The translations under genes were made by a program, and so were the position numbers. From an uncultured Eubacteriales bacterium (GTDB taxonomy: Bacteria > Bacillota > Clostridia > Oscillospirales > Acutalibacteraceae): 64,000 nt of DNA. The notes beneath the pieces are model-generated. The model ran no database searches and was not told the origin of the DNA. It worked only from the letters and a program-made list of their open reading frames with translations. Position 1 is the first letter of the stretch; every line of letters starts with the position of its first letter. Positions 8,681-16,715 of this stretch are shown one piece after another. The stretch lies in NCBI GenBank assembly GCA_934457095.1, contig CAKSHJ010000007.1:1-64000 (forward strand), in the 5' to 3' direction.

Positions 8681-9886
8681 TTACACGGTTATGATTCCCT
8701 GTGTAAATTCTTTGCCGCAGGGCTGCGGCTGCGGTGTAGTCAAGTTGTATAAGTCTGTTGCGGCGGATTCCAGCGCGAACATTGCCCTTGCGTGGGGCGT
8801 TGCCGTTTGTAGTTGACTGTATTGCGTAATGACCGGCAAGGTTGCCGTTTGTTTGAGCAGGGACAGCAATTCTTTGCTTTTTTGGGCAAAGCCCAGTATG
8901 CGCAGGTAGGGGGGCGGTTGTAAAGTATGCGCAGCCTGTACGTTTAGAAAAGCGCAAAGTGTAATACGCCGTATTCTTGCGTGGGAATAGCGCTTTGTTT
9001 TTACTGCGCTGTAAAATTCCTGCAGAGAAACCGCCGATTTTGCCGCCTGATACAGTCTATGCTCCAGACCTTCAGAAACGTCAGGCAAATTTGCAAAATC
9101 CTCTACGGACATGGTGCGCAGCTTTGCCAGTATGGCACGTTGCACATATTGCAGGGCGGCGGGGGCGGTGTTATTTTGTACCGCCTGTGCAAAATATGGG
9201 TAGGCGCTTTGCGGAATATAGGCCTGATAGTTTTTTTTGGCTGCAAGCAGAACCCGGATTTGTGAACTCGAGGCGATGCTGTGGTTGGGCGTGCCGGTTT
9301 CGTTGTGAGAAGCGCCGGTTCTTTTTACGGTAAAGGGTGTTATTTGAGAGTCGGTTTGTTTTAACGCTCTGCAATATGCAATGGCCAAAATATTATTAGG
9401 ATGTTCCAGCAAAGTAGCAGTTTTTGCATCGGTTAAAGCTTGTACTGCGGACTGTCGTGCTGCTGCAAAGGAAATACCGGTCTTCAATTTTCGCTGTAAA
9501 AGTGCCGCAAAGGCTGGGGTGTCCAATAAATTTGCCAGCGCGGCAAGCGGTGCAATTTCTCCGCATTCGCTGCCAAAGCTCAGCCCGTTTAGGCACCCTA
9601 TGGCATTGGCAAGCGCAATACCGCCCTGTGCAAAGGTTTGCGCGCCTGAAATTGCCCACGGCAAAGGCAGTTCGATTACCAAGTCGACGCCGGCGCTTAA
9701 AGCGGCTTTGGTACGCACCCATTTGTCAAAGCAGGCGGATTCTCCGCGCTGCACAAAATTACCGCTCATAATGGCTGCAATATGCGTAGCGCCAGCGCGT
9801 TTTGTTCGGGTGATCAGGTGTTCGTGACCCAAGTGGAGCGGATTAAATTCGGAAATAATACCGTAAATGTTAAAATTCTGCGTCAT
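8681..9886 (-). CDS. tmcAL: tRNA(Met) cytidine acetate ligase TmcAL
   Basis: Forms N4-acetylcytidine at the wobble base of elongator tRNA-Met using acetate and ATP, through an acetyl-adenylate. The N-terminal nucleotidyltransferase fold shows GIISEFNPLHLGHEHLI, with the HxGH-type motif, then MSGNFVQRGE and the KWVRTKAAL region, all typical of this family (formerly DUF795/YlbM). At 401 residues it matches the family length. Acetate kinase is encoded divergently next to it, so two acetate-using enzymes are neighbours; this may be chance. Confidence 0.9.
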   Translation of the reverse strand: MTQNFNIYGIISEFNPLHLGHEHLITRTKRAGATHIAAIMSGNFVQRGESACFDKWVRTKAALSAGVDLVIELPLPWAISGAQTFAQGGIALANAIGCLNGLSFGSECGEIAPLAALANLLDTPAFAALLQRKLKTGISFAAARQSAVQALTDAKTATLLEHPNNILAIAYCRALKQTDSQITPFTVKRTGASHNETGTPNHSIASSSQIRVLLAAKKNYQAYIPQSAYPYFAQAVQNNTAPAALQYVQRAILAKLRTMSVEDFANLPDVSEGLEHRLYQAAKSAVSLQEFYSAVKTKRYSHARIRRITLCAFLNVQAAHTLQPPPYLRILGFAQKSKELLSLLKQTATLPVITQYSQLQTATPHARAMFALESAATDLYNLTTPQPQPCGKEFTQGIITV

Positions 9887-9903
9887 TTTTTCATGAAAAA
9901 TCC

Positions 9904-9932
9904 TTGAATTTATTTGCTTTTTATACTATTAT
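9904..9932 (+). promoter_or_regulatory. Promoter of ackA (sigma-A type)
   Basis: TTGAAT (9904-9909) and TATTAT (9927-9932) with 17-bp spacing, 60 nt before the ackA start in the divergent region shared with tmcAL. The region is AT-rich, so other -10 choices (TATACT at 9922) exist. Confidence 0.45.
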
Positions 9933-9991
9933 ATTGTATATGATTTCAGGTGCAAATTCAATAGTCAATTCGCCGTACAGGAGGAACGAAT

Positions 9992-11215
9992 ATGAAAATA
10001 TTGGTGATTAATGCAGGCAGCTCTTCTTTAAAATACCAGCTGATAGACATGGAAAATGAAACGGTTTCCGCAAAGGGTATTTGCGAGCGTATTGGCATGT
10101 CGGACAGTATTTTTTCTCACAAAACCTTTAACGGAAGAGAAAAAAATATAACCGCCGATTTAAACGACCATACACAGGCATTCCAACTGGTCAAGGACGC
10201 GTTGATTGACCCGGAGGTGGGCGTAATTAAAACGCTGGAGGAGGTTGCCGCTATCGGTCACCGGGTGGTGCAGGGCGGTTCGGTATTCCGAAAGTCTGTG
10301 TTAATTACCGACGAGGTTTTGGAAACCATTGTGGAGTTAAGCCCATTGGCGCCGCTGCATAATCCGGCGCATATACAAGGTATCAACGCTTGCAAAGATG
10401 TGTTCGGCGCTGCAGTACCGCAAGTTGCTGTATTTGACACGGCGTTTCATTCTTCCATGCCGCAAAAGGCATATACCTTTGCCATTCCGTATGAATATTA
10501 CGAAAAATACTCTGTGCGCCGCTACGGTTTTCACGGTACTTCGCATAAATATGTCAGTCACCGTTGTGCAGAGCTCATGGGCAAACCCATTGATAAGCTG
10601 AAAATCATTACCTGCCATTTGGGTAACGGCTCGTCCATTACTGCCGTACAGGACGGCCATGTGCTGGACACGACGATGGGACTTACTCCGCTGGATGGCT
10701 TTATGATGGGTACGCGCAGCGGTTCCCTGGACCCCTCTGTGGTGACTTTTCTTATGGAGAAGGAGAATTTAACGCCCAAAGAAATGGATGATATTTTAAA
10801 TAAAAAATCAGGTTTATTAGGGGTTTCGGGCGTTTCAAGTGATGCCCGCGATATTGCTCAGGCGGTGGTAGAGGGCAACCGGAGAGCGGTTTTGGCACAG
10901 GAAATGCTGGTGTATCAAATCATCAAATACATAGGTGCGTTTGCCGCGGCTATGAACGGTGTGGACGCCATTGTATTTACGGCTGGTTTGGGAGAAAATC
11001 ATGTGGTCATACGCCAAAAGGTATGCCAATCTCTGAAGTATTTGGGAGTTCTGCCGGATATCAATTTGAATGAAAAAATGACCCGCGGCAACGAGGGTAA
11101 AATTACAAGCGAGCAGTCCACAGTAGATGTTTATGTGATTCCCACCAACGAGGAGTTGGTAATTGCCCGCGATACCAGAAGTATTTTAGAGGCTGTGCAG
11201 TTTGCCAAATTGTAA
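9992..11215 (+). CDS. ackA: Acetate kinase
   Basis: Transfers phosphate between acetyl phosphate and ADP, giving ATP and acetate in fermentation. ASKHA-fold marks are complete: N-terminal NAGSSSLKYQLI, the catalytic region RYGFHGTSHKYV, CHLGNGSS, TPLDGFMMGTRSGSLDP and C-terminal FTAGLGEN. The length of 407 is standard. AGGAGG lies 7 nt before the ATG. Phosphotransacetylase is not adjacent, unlike the pta-ackA arrangement of many bacteria, so it must lie elsewhere. The gene is monocistronic, with its own promoter and terminator. Confidence 0.97.
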   Translation: MKILVINAGSSSLKYQLIDMENETVSAKGICERIGMSDSIFSHKTFNGREKNITADLNDHTQAFQLVKDALIDPEVGVIKTLEEVAAIGHRVVQGGSVFRKSVLITDEVLETIVELSPLAPLHNPAHIQGINACKDVFGAAVPQVAVFDTAFHSSMPQKAYTFAIPYEYYEKYSVRRYGFHGTSHKYVSHRCAELMGKPIDKLKIITCHLGNGSSITAVQDGHVLDTTMGLTPLDGFMMGTRSGSLDPSVVTFLMEKENLTPKEMDDILNKKSGLLGVSGVSSDARDIAQAVVEGNRRAVLAQEMLVYQIIKYIGAFAAAMNGVDAIVFTAGLGENHVVIRQKVCQSLKYLGVLPDINLNEKMTRGNEGKITSEQSTVDVYVIPTNEELVIARDTRSILEAVQFAKL

Positions 11216-11218
11216 GCA

Positions 11219-11258
11219 AAAAGCTCCCTACACCGCATTGTGTGCAAGGAGCTTTTTT
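11219..11258. terminator. Terminator between ackA and the DUF378 gene
   Basis: Arms AAAAGCTCC and GGAGCTTTT enclose a loop of about 20 nt; the right arm runs into T6. It is placed to end ackA and, read on the other strand, the convergent DUF378 gene. Confidence 0.8.
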
Positions 11259-11523
11259 AGCGATGATGCGGTACGCCGACATCGTTATCGTTAGTATCGT
11301 CGTTGTAATGACGCGGTCTTTCCAGCGGGGAATTTTCTCTGAACAGGAAGGAAATACACCAAATGGCCGCAATTGCTACCAAGCAAAATACGATACGGCT
11401 TACAATCGCACCTTGCCCTCCAAACAGAAAGCCTATGATGTCAAATTGAAAAATGCCGATAGAACCCCAGTTGATGCCGCCGATAATCAGCAAAACTAAC
11501 ATAATGCAGTCTATAATAAACAT
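11257..11523 (-). CDS. DUF378 family membrane protein
   Basis: 88 residues with two TM helices: residues 2-15 plus the INWGSIGIFQFDIIGFLFGG segment, then IVFCLVAIAAIWCISFLF. The GGINWG motif and helix layout are those of the DUF378 (YuzA-like) family of unknown function. The short His/Asp/Asn-rich tail is poorly conserved. AAAGGTG precedes the ATG on the minus strand. Nothing nearby suggests a role. Confidence 0.8.
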   Translation of the reverse strand: MFIIDCIMLVLLIIGGINWGSIGIFQFDIIGFLFGGQGAIVSRIVFCLVAIAAIWCISFLFRENSPLERPRHYNDDTNDNDVGVPHHR

Positions 11524-11689
11524 TTGCTCACACCTTTCTTTTTACATGGGTGGCGGAAATGAAATCTGATATAGCATGCTCATTTTTTATGGCAATATAC
11601 CGTTTTTTTAATTTTATAATAAAAACCGCCTGTTTTTATATAGGTGCACCAGTCAAGGAAAAGTAGACACCAAAAACCATAGATTCAAA

Positions 11690-11720
11690 AGCCCGGTTCG
11701 GCCTTGTACTGAACCGGGCT
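11690..11720 (-). terminator. Perfect hairpin, possible minus-strand terminator
   Basis: AGCCCGGTTC and GAACCGGGCT form a 10-bp perfect stem with an 11-nt loop; on the minus strand TTTTG follows. It lies in the IS-remnant region and overlaps a 67-codon minus-strand open frame (11636-11839) of unknown nature. It may be the end of a vanished gene. Confidence 0.45.
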
Positions 11721-11949
11721 ATTTCTAGCTCCTGCTTGGCCACAATTAGTCCCAACCGTTCTACTTCGCTCAGGCTTTTGCTCGTGTGCAAAGCTGCATA
11801 AAGGTTTCCGTTTCGGGGCTCAAGCACATCTTCTTCCATTCTAACAGATATGAAAAAAGGAGCAACAAAAAAACAGCCTAAATAAAAAGAACTGCAAGAG
11901 TGCCGAAAAAGGTAGGCTTGTAGTGTTTTTTGTGATATAATTTAATTGA

Positions 11950-12385
11950 ACGAAAACGTATATCAACCAGAAATATAATATACCATTTCAATTAACGTTA
12001 CCGCTGGAAATTGAAAAAATAATAGAAAATTCTGACCCGGTATATACATTCTGCGAAATTTTAGATCAAATTGACCTGAAAAGATATCTTGTTGTTAAGG
12101 GAAACAGGACAGGTCGAAAAAATTTGATTCGGAAACCTTGCGCTGAAAGTAATACTGTTTGCTTTTATGGAACACGGATATGTTTTAACGCAAGAAATAG
12201 AAAAGTTGTGTAAAGCAGATATACGGTTTCTGTATCTGTTGAACGAACAGCCTGCACCAAGTCATATGACGATAGATAATTTTATGAACTATTGCCTTTC
12301 AGACAGCATAGAGAATATATTCAATGAAGTCAACAAGTATATCTTTGAACAGGAACGGGTTGACACAGAACATGTTTATATATGA
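11950..12385 (+). pseudogene. IS1182-like transposase fragment, frameshifted
   Basis: Remnant of the N-terminal part of a DDE transposase of the IS1182/DUF772 type. Frame 1 gives LTLPLEIEKIIENSDPVYTF, then GRKN; the reading moves to another frame for LKVILFAFMEHGYVLTQEIE and QPAPSHMTIDNFMN, and ends at EHVYI-stop, just where intact copies continue with the DGTKIEAN catalytic region. At least two frame changes occur between about 12110 and 12150. There is no intact start and no catalytic domain. It cannot be functional. Confidence 0.8.
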
Positions 12386-12419
12386 GAAAATGTCTTGCTT
12401 ACTTGAAGAAATCATGGCA

Positions 12420-12644
12420 GACTGCATCCGTTTACGCACTTCCCGGCGAGTTTCCCGGAGTTAAAAGCATACTTAACACATTTGAAAACGCTCTTAAATG
12501 ACGTCTCCAAAGGCCGCTATCCAGTCCATGATGGAGGAAATACAGTCTCTCATTACGACGATTCCGGGCATTAGCGTTCGCATGTTGGTTCGGCTGATTT
12601 ATGCTTTGGAGAAGTCCAAGCTACCATATAATACAGCCGCATAA
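12420..12644 (+). pseudogene. IS110-like transposase C-terminal remnant
   Basis: Pieces of a DEDD (IS110/IS1111) transposase in shifting frames: FPELKAYLTHLKTLLNDVSK from about 12452, then MMEEIQSLITTIPGISVRM in another frame, then LVRLIYALEKSKLPYNTAA-stop. The segments that normally lie between these blocks, including most of the helix-hairpin-helix/serine part, are missing, so there have been at least two internal deletions. It directly abuts the IS1182-like fragment, so this is a nested or stacked insertion graveyard. The remaining bases to 12808 show no gene. Confidence 0.7.
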
Positions 12645-12808
12645 CAACTTTTCTATCATATGCTTAGCTGGGTGTCCGATTGGACGTCTGCTTTGCTATG
12701 CCCTTTTTGAACCGCCTACTTTTTTCACCACTCCTCGCATTTTAGGATTGACATCTAATAGTTAGTCTTTCATCTTACCAAATGCACTGTTTTTGTTTTT
12801 TGGAACAC

Positions 12809-13690
12809 TCAAATAAATTCCACACCTTGCGTTGTGGGGCGGCAATGAAATACACAGGTGAACCGTTGTTTTAGCAGGTTCGCGGAGAATACTGCCTGCG
12901 CCTCGGTCTGAAAAATACCAAATACGGCGGAGCCGCTACCACTCATACAGGCTCCTAAAGCTCCGTTTTGACACAATACCTGTTTAATTTGCTTTACCTG
13001 CGGTAAGACAAGCGCTTCCTCAAACACATTGTTCATATTTTGCGCAAGCAATGCTATATTTTTTTCGCACAGAGCCTTTTGTAACAATGTAGTTTGCGAT
13101 TTTTGTAAAATGCCGCTTCGGTCAATTGCCCGGTAAGCCTCTTTTGTGTTAACGCCGTGGTCCGGTTTACAAATTACAATATGACAATCAGGCAAGGGCG
13201 CAAGCGGAGTCAGTAATTCTCCGATGCTCTGCGCCAGCATGGTGCCGCCGCAAAGACAAAACGGAACGTCTGCCCCGATTTGTACCCCAATTTTACAAAG
13301 TTGCTCCAAGGAAAGCTGTGTTTGCAGTAAGCGGTTCAGGCCGTGCAAAACGGCAGCGGCATCGGCGCTGCCGCCGGCCAGACCCGCCTGTGCGGGAATT
13401 TGCTTTTTTATGTAAATACAAACGCCGGGAGCAATGCCGCAATGTTTAAAAAATAGTTCAGCCGCTTTATAGGCGGTATTTTGGGTGGTCGGACAAGGCG
13501 CAGACAAAGAGCAGTCAAGTGTAATGCCATCACCCGATTTTAAAAGGGAAAGCGTGACCGTGTCATGTAGAGAAACGGACTGCATGAGCATTTCCAAAGT
13601 ATGATACCCGTTTTCCAAAACGCCGGTGATGTTCAGCGAGAGATTGATTTTTGCAAACGCCTTTAAGGTAACGATTTTTGAAAACGGCAT
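12809..13690 (-). CDS. ispE: 4-diphosphocytidyl-2-C-methyl-D-erythritol kinase
   Basis: GHMP-family kinase that phosphorylates CDP-methylerythritol in the non-mevalonate isoprenoid pathway. The N-terminal KAFAKINLSLNITG contains the conserved Lys, the ATP-binding loop is PAQAGLAGGSADAAA, and motif 3 is LGACMSGSGSAVFGIF. Length 293 is normal. AGGAGG precedes the ATG. It is the last gene of a minus-strand run with the aminotransferase 26 bp upstream. It lies beside the IS graveyard but is itself intact. Confidence 0.95.
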   Translation of the reverse strand: MPFSKIVTLKAFAKINLSLNITGVLENGYHTLEMLMQSVSLHDTVTLSLLKSGDGITLDCSLSAPCPTTQNTAYKAAELFFKHCGIAPGVCIYIKKQIPAQAGLAGGSADAAAVLHGLNRLLQTQLSLEQLCKIGVQIGADVPFCLCGGTMLAQSIGELLTPLAPLPDCHIVICKPDHGVNTKEAYRAIDRSGILQKSQTTLLQKALCEKNIALLAQNMNNVFEEALVLPQVKQIKQVLCQNGALGACMSGSGSAVFGIFQTEAQAVFSANLLKQRFTCVFHCRPTTQGVEFI

Positions 13691-13716
13691 TTTAGGTTCC
13701 TCCTGCGGGTACCGGT

Positions 13717-14895
13717 TCAGATTTTGTTCAGTGTTTTTAAAAAACGCTGGATACGCCCGAGCGCCTCGGTAATGTGACTGAGCGAATACGAATAGGAAAC
13801 ACGCAGAAAACCTTCTCCGCAGTTGCCAAAGGCATTGCCCGGTACAACGGCAACGTGTTCTTTGCGCAACAGCTGCTCTGCAAATTGCTCGGAGGTAAGT
13901 CCGGTGCTTTTAATACACGGGAATACATAAAATGCGCCTTCCGGCTCAAAGCAAGTCAGTCCCATTGCGTTGAAGGCATCTACAATCAATCTGCGGCGCG
14001 CGTCATATTGGTCACGCATATAGGTAATATCCTCGTCGCCGTTTTTGAGCGCCTCCACAGCGGCATATTGCGCCATGGTGGGTGAGCTCATAATGGCGTA
14101 TTGGTGTAGCTTGGTCATGGGGTCAATCAATTCGTGCGGGCCTGTGGCGTAGCCCAATCTCCAGCCGGTCATGGCGTATGTTTTGGAAAAACCGTTGATG
14201 ACAACCGTGCGTTCGCGCATGCCGTCGATTTCTGCAAAGCATACATGGCTTTGGTCGCCGTAGGTTAATTCTCCGTAAATTTCGTCGGAAAGCACAAGCA
14301 GATTATGCTCTTTTACCACTTGTGCGATTTCCTCCAAATGGCTGCGGCGCATAACGGCGCCGGTCGGGTTATTCGGAAAGGGTAGGATTAGCAGCTTGCT
14401 TTTTGGGGAGATTTTTTCGCGCAATGCTTTGGCGGTCAGGCGAAAATTGTCCTCGACTTTGGTTTCGATGGTAACGGGTATGCCCTGCGCCATTTGGGTC
14501 ATAGGAACATAGCATACAAAACTGGGCTCTGGAATGAGCACTTCGTCACCGGGGTTAATGAGCGTGCGGATACAAAGGTCAATGGCCTCCGAGCCGCCCA
14601 CGGTAACCAAAACTTCACTTTCCGGGTGGTAGTCAACATGGTATTTACGCTTGACCCAATTGCAGATTTCCTGCCGCAGTTCGAGGAAGCCGCGGTTAGG
14701 CGAATACCATGTTTTACCCTGCTGTAGTGTGTCGATGGCCTCCTGACGCACATGCCACGGTGTACAAAAATCCGGTTCGCCGATGCTCAGGGAAATCACG
14801 TCTTCCATTTCATTGGCAATGTCGAAAAATTTACGGATACCGGAGGGTCTTACAGCTTTGATTTGCTGATTGAGCAAGGATTCATAGTCCAACAT
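13717..14895 (-). CDS. Pyridoxal-phosphate aminotransferase, class I/II (AraT/PatA-like)
   Basis: Fold-type I aminotransferase of 392 residues. The PLP lysine is in NGFSKTYAMTGWRLGYA, with the N in FPNNPTGAV and D/Y in LSDEIYGELTY also present. The GEPDF near residue 40 and LRVSYS near the C-terminus bind substrate carboxylate. This subgroup acts on aromatic amino acids, alanine or aspartate; sequence alone does not decide. The start codon overlaps the stop of the Lrp-type regulator gene (TAATG), which argues for joint translation and probably joint function in amino acid metabolism. Confidence 0.9.
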   Translation of the reverse strand: MLDYESLLNQQIKAVRPSGIRKFFDIANEMEDVISLSIGEPDFCTPWHVRQEAIDTLQQGKTWYSPNRGFLELRQEICNWVKRKYHVDYHPESEVLVTVGGSEAIDLCIRTLINPGDEVLIPEPSFVCYVPMTQMAQGIPVTIETKVEDNFRLTAKALREKISPKSKLLILPFPNNPTGAVMRRSHLEEIAQVVKEHNLLVLSDEIYGELTYGDQSHVCFAEIDGMRERTVVINGFSKTYAMTGWRLGYATGPHELIDPMTKLHQYAIMSSPTMAQYAAVEALKNGDEDITYMRDQYDARRRLIVDAFNAMGLTCFEPEGAFYVFPCIKSTGLTSEQFAEQLLRKEHVAVVPGNAFGNCGEGFLRVSYSYSLSHITEALGRIQRFLKTLNKI

Positions 14896-15368
14896 TACAA
14901 CAGGTTCCTCCTGTCTTCTTCTTTTTGCGAGGTCATAATGACATCACCTTCTTTATAGCGGGTTAAAATAAAATGTGTGGCGGTGGAGAGAACGGAATCC
15001 AGCGTAGACAGGCGCTTGGCGACAAACATGGCAATATCCTGCATACTGTCGCCGTGTACCATAACGGCCAAATCAAAGCCGCCGGACATTAAATAGACGC
15101 TTTCCACCTTGCTGAATTGCATGATTTTTTTCGCAATTTCGTCAAAGCCGCTTTCCTTTTTCGGCTGCACCTTCAGCTCAATTAACGCAGTGGTTTTATG
15201 TGGGTCTGCTTTTTCCCAGTTGATCAACGCTTTATAGCCCTTAATGATGCCTTTTTGCTGGTAATCCGCAATTTCTTTTTCAATTTCCTGCTCGGTTTTG
15301 CCCAGCATTACGGCAAGCTGTGCATTGGTCAGTCGTGCGTTTTCATTCAATAAATTCAATAAATCCAT
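14895..15368 (-). CDS. Lrp/AsnC-family transcriptional regulator
   Basis: 157 residues: an N-terminal helix-turn-helix (about residues 1-50, LTNAQLAVMLGKTEQEIEKE) followed by a RAM/ACT-like ligand-binding domain (about 60-140) with SGGFDLAVMVHG. Members sense amino acids and often control the gene beside them. Its TAATG overlap with the aminotransferase start suggests it is cotranslated with, and may respond to, that enzyme's substrate or product. The N-terminus starts directly at the first HTH helix, as in several clostridial members. Confidence 0.9.
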   Translation of the reverse strand: MDLLNLLNENARLTNAQLAVMLGKTEQEIEKEIADYQQKGIIKGYKALINWEKADPHKTTALIELKVQPKKESGFDEIAKKIMQFSKVESVYLMSGGFDLAVMVHGDSMQDIAMFVAKRLSTLDSVLSTATHFILTRYKEGDVIMTSQKEEDRRNLL

Positions 15369-15388
15369 TCAGAATACTCCTATTCATT

Positions 15389-16216
15389 TTACAAATTTGT
15401 TTTTTCCTGTAACGGCAACAGTACGGGCTTGCGGTTTACAAATACGGTCACATGGTCAAAGCCGGCGTTTTTGGCAATTTCATAGCCCTCCTGCAAACCA
15501 ATGCCAATATCTTTGTCTTTGTGAGCGTCTGAACCTACGGTGAGATATTTGCCGCCCAATTCTTTAAAGCGTTTTATCACGGTGGGGCAGGGCAAAGTCT
15601 TTCCGATGGCCTGTCGCAGTCCCGAGGTGTTAAGCTCCAGCGCCTTATCTTGCGCAATCAGCGCCTTTAAAATATCGTCCACGCGGTTTTGGTAGGTTTC
15701 GTAACGCATCTCTATTTGCTGCTCACCCACCATGTAGCGTAACGGATAGGTTAAGTGTGACAAGGAATCGAAATGTCCCCACGCAATCAGTTCCTCCAGC
15801 TCATCAAAATATTTGCAAAGCACATCGTGTGCACTTAATTTTCTGTAGTCCAGCATATAAAAGTCCGATAAGCCGGTTAAATTGTGCATAGAACCCAGCA
15901 CAAAATCGAAATCACACCGGGAGAGAATATCTGCGGCAGCTCGGGTATTTTGCGTGGCTTGCCCCAGTTCCACGCCTTTGTATACATGCAGCTTGCCGGC
16001 AAAAGCCGTGGCCGTTCGGGCGGTTTCCGCAAATGAACGGGTAATGGCCTGGGCGTAATTGCCCTGTTGGTACAGGTTGCATTCGCAGTGGTCGGTTACG
16101 GTCAATGCGTATAGACCGCGTTTTATGGCTTGGTCGCATAATGCGGCAACGGCATGGTGGCCGTCGTGAGAAAAACAGCTGTGAGTATGCGAATCTGCTA
16201 AGTTGGCGTATTGCAA
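15389..16216 (-). CDS. PHP-domain phosphoesterase, histidinol-phosphatase (HisJ/HisK) type
   Basis: Metal-dependent hydrolase of the PHP fold. Metal ligands are visible in order: DSHTHSCFSHDG, TDHCE, GVELGQ, LGSMHNL, the histidine in FDSLSHLTYPLRY, and GSDAH. This set matches the HisJ/HisK histidinol-phosphatases; no other his gene is near, so the substrate is not certain. I choose the TTG start at 16216 because AAGGAAGGGG stands just before it; the upstream ATG at 16273 adds 19 residues without a clear ribosome binding site. It is 20 bp upstream of the Lrp gene on the same strand. Confidence 0.85.
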   Translation of the reverse strand: MQYANLADSHTHSCFSHDGHHAVAALCDQAIKRGLYALTVTDHCECNLYQQGNYAQAITRSFAETARTATAFAGKLHVYKGVELGQATQNTRAAADILSRCDFDFVLGSMHNLTGLSDFYMLDYRKLSAHDVLCKYFDELEELIAWGHFDSLSHLTYPLRYMVGEQQIEMRYETYQNRVDDILKALIAQDKALELNTSGLRQAIGKTLPCPTVIKRFKELGGKYLTVGSDAHKDKDIGIGLQEGYEIAKNAGFDHVTVFVNRKPVLLPLQEKTNL

Positions 16217-16352
16217 GATGGCCCCTTCCTTTCTGTAAAAGCGTGAGAAAAATACGGTATTATTTTTCATCATACCATAAAAAGCGTTTTTTTAATAGAG
16301 AAAAACGGAAAAAAGTCAAGGTTGTTTTTGCGTGCGGATTTTAGGTTTTCAC

Positions 16353-16381
16353 TTGACAGGAGCGGGATTGTGCCGCATAAT
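16353..16381 (+). promoter_or_regulatory. Promoter of the ACT/UPF0210 operon
   Basis: A perfect TTGACA (16353-16358) and CATAAT (16376-16381) are spaced by 17 bp, 41 nt before the ACT-domain gene. Confidence 0.75.
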
Positions 16382-16422
16382 TAGGAATAACTTCATGAAA
16401 ATATGGTTTGGAGGTAGTACAT

Positions 16423-16692
16423 ATGCGCGCTGTGATTACAGTTTTGGGTAAGGATATGGTTGGAATTCTGGCAAAGGTTTCTGCAAAATGCGCAGAGGCG
16501 GACGTCAATGTGATTGAGGTGACACAGTCGGTGCTGCAGGACTTGTTTGCCATGATTATGATGGTAGATATTGCAAAGGCGAACATTCCGTTTAATGAGC
16601 TGGTGGACGGACTACGGCAAATCGGCGACGACATGGGGCTGAAAGTGCACGTTATGCACGAGGATATTTTCAATTCGATGCACCGTATTTAA
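16423..16692 (+). CDS. ACT domain-containing protein (UPF0237 family)
   Basis: An 89-residue stand-alone ACT domain. The opening RAVITVLGKDMVGILAKVSA is the usual first strand, loop and helix, with the glycine-rich ligand loop. GGAGG lies 9 nt before the ATG at 16423; the upstream in-frame ATG would place the ribosome site inside the gene. It is followed after 23 bp by the UPF0210 gene, a pairing common in Firmicutes. The expected role is a small regulatory or amino-acid-sensing partner of that protein, but the function is not established. Confidence 0.88.
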   Translation: MRAVITVLGKDMVGILAKVSAKCAEADVNVIEVTQSVLQDLFAMIMMVDIAKANIPFNELVDGLRQIGDDMGLKVHVMHEDIFNSMHRI

Positions 16693-16715
16693 ACCGAAGG
16701 AGAGGATTTTACAGT

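Noticed and set aside
11636..11839. A 67-codon minus-strand ORF as a real gene.
   Set aside because: No ribosome site or family resemblance, it runs through a terminator-like hairpin and lies in the IS graveyard; kept only as context for that region.
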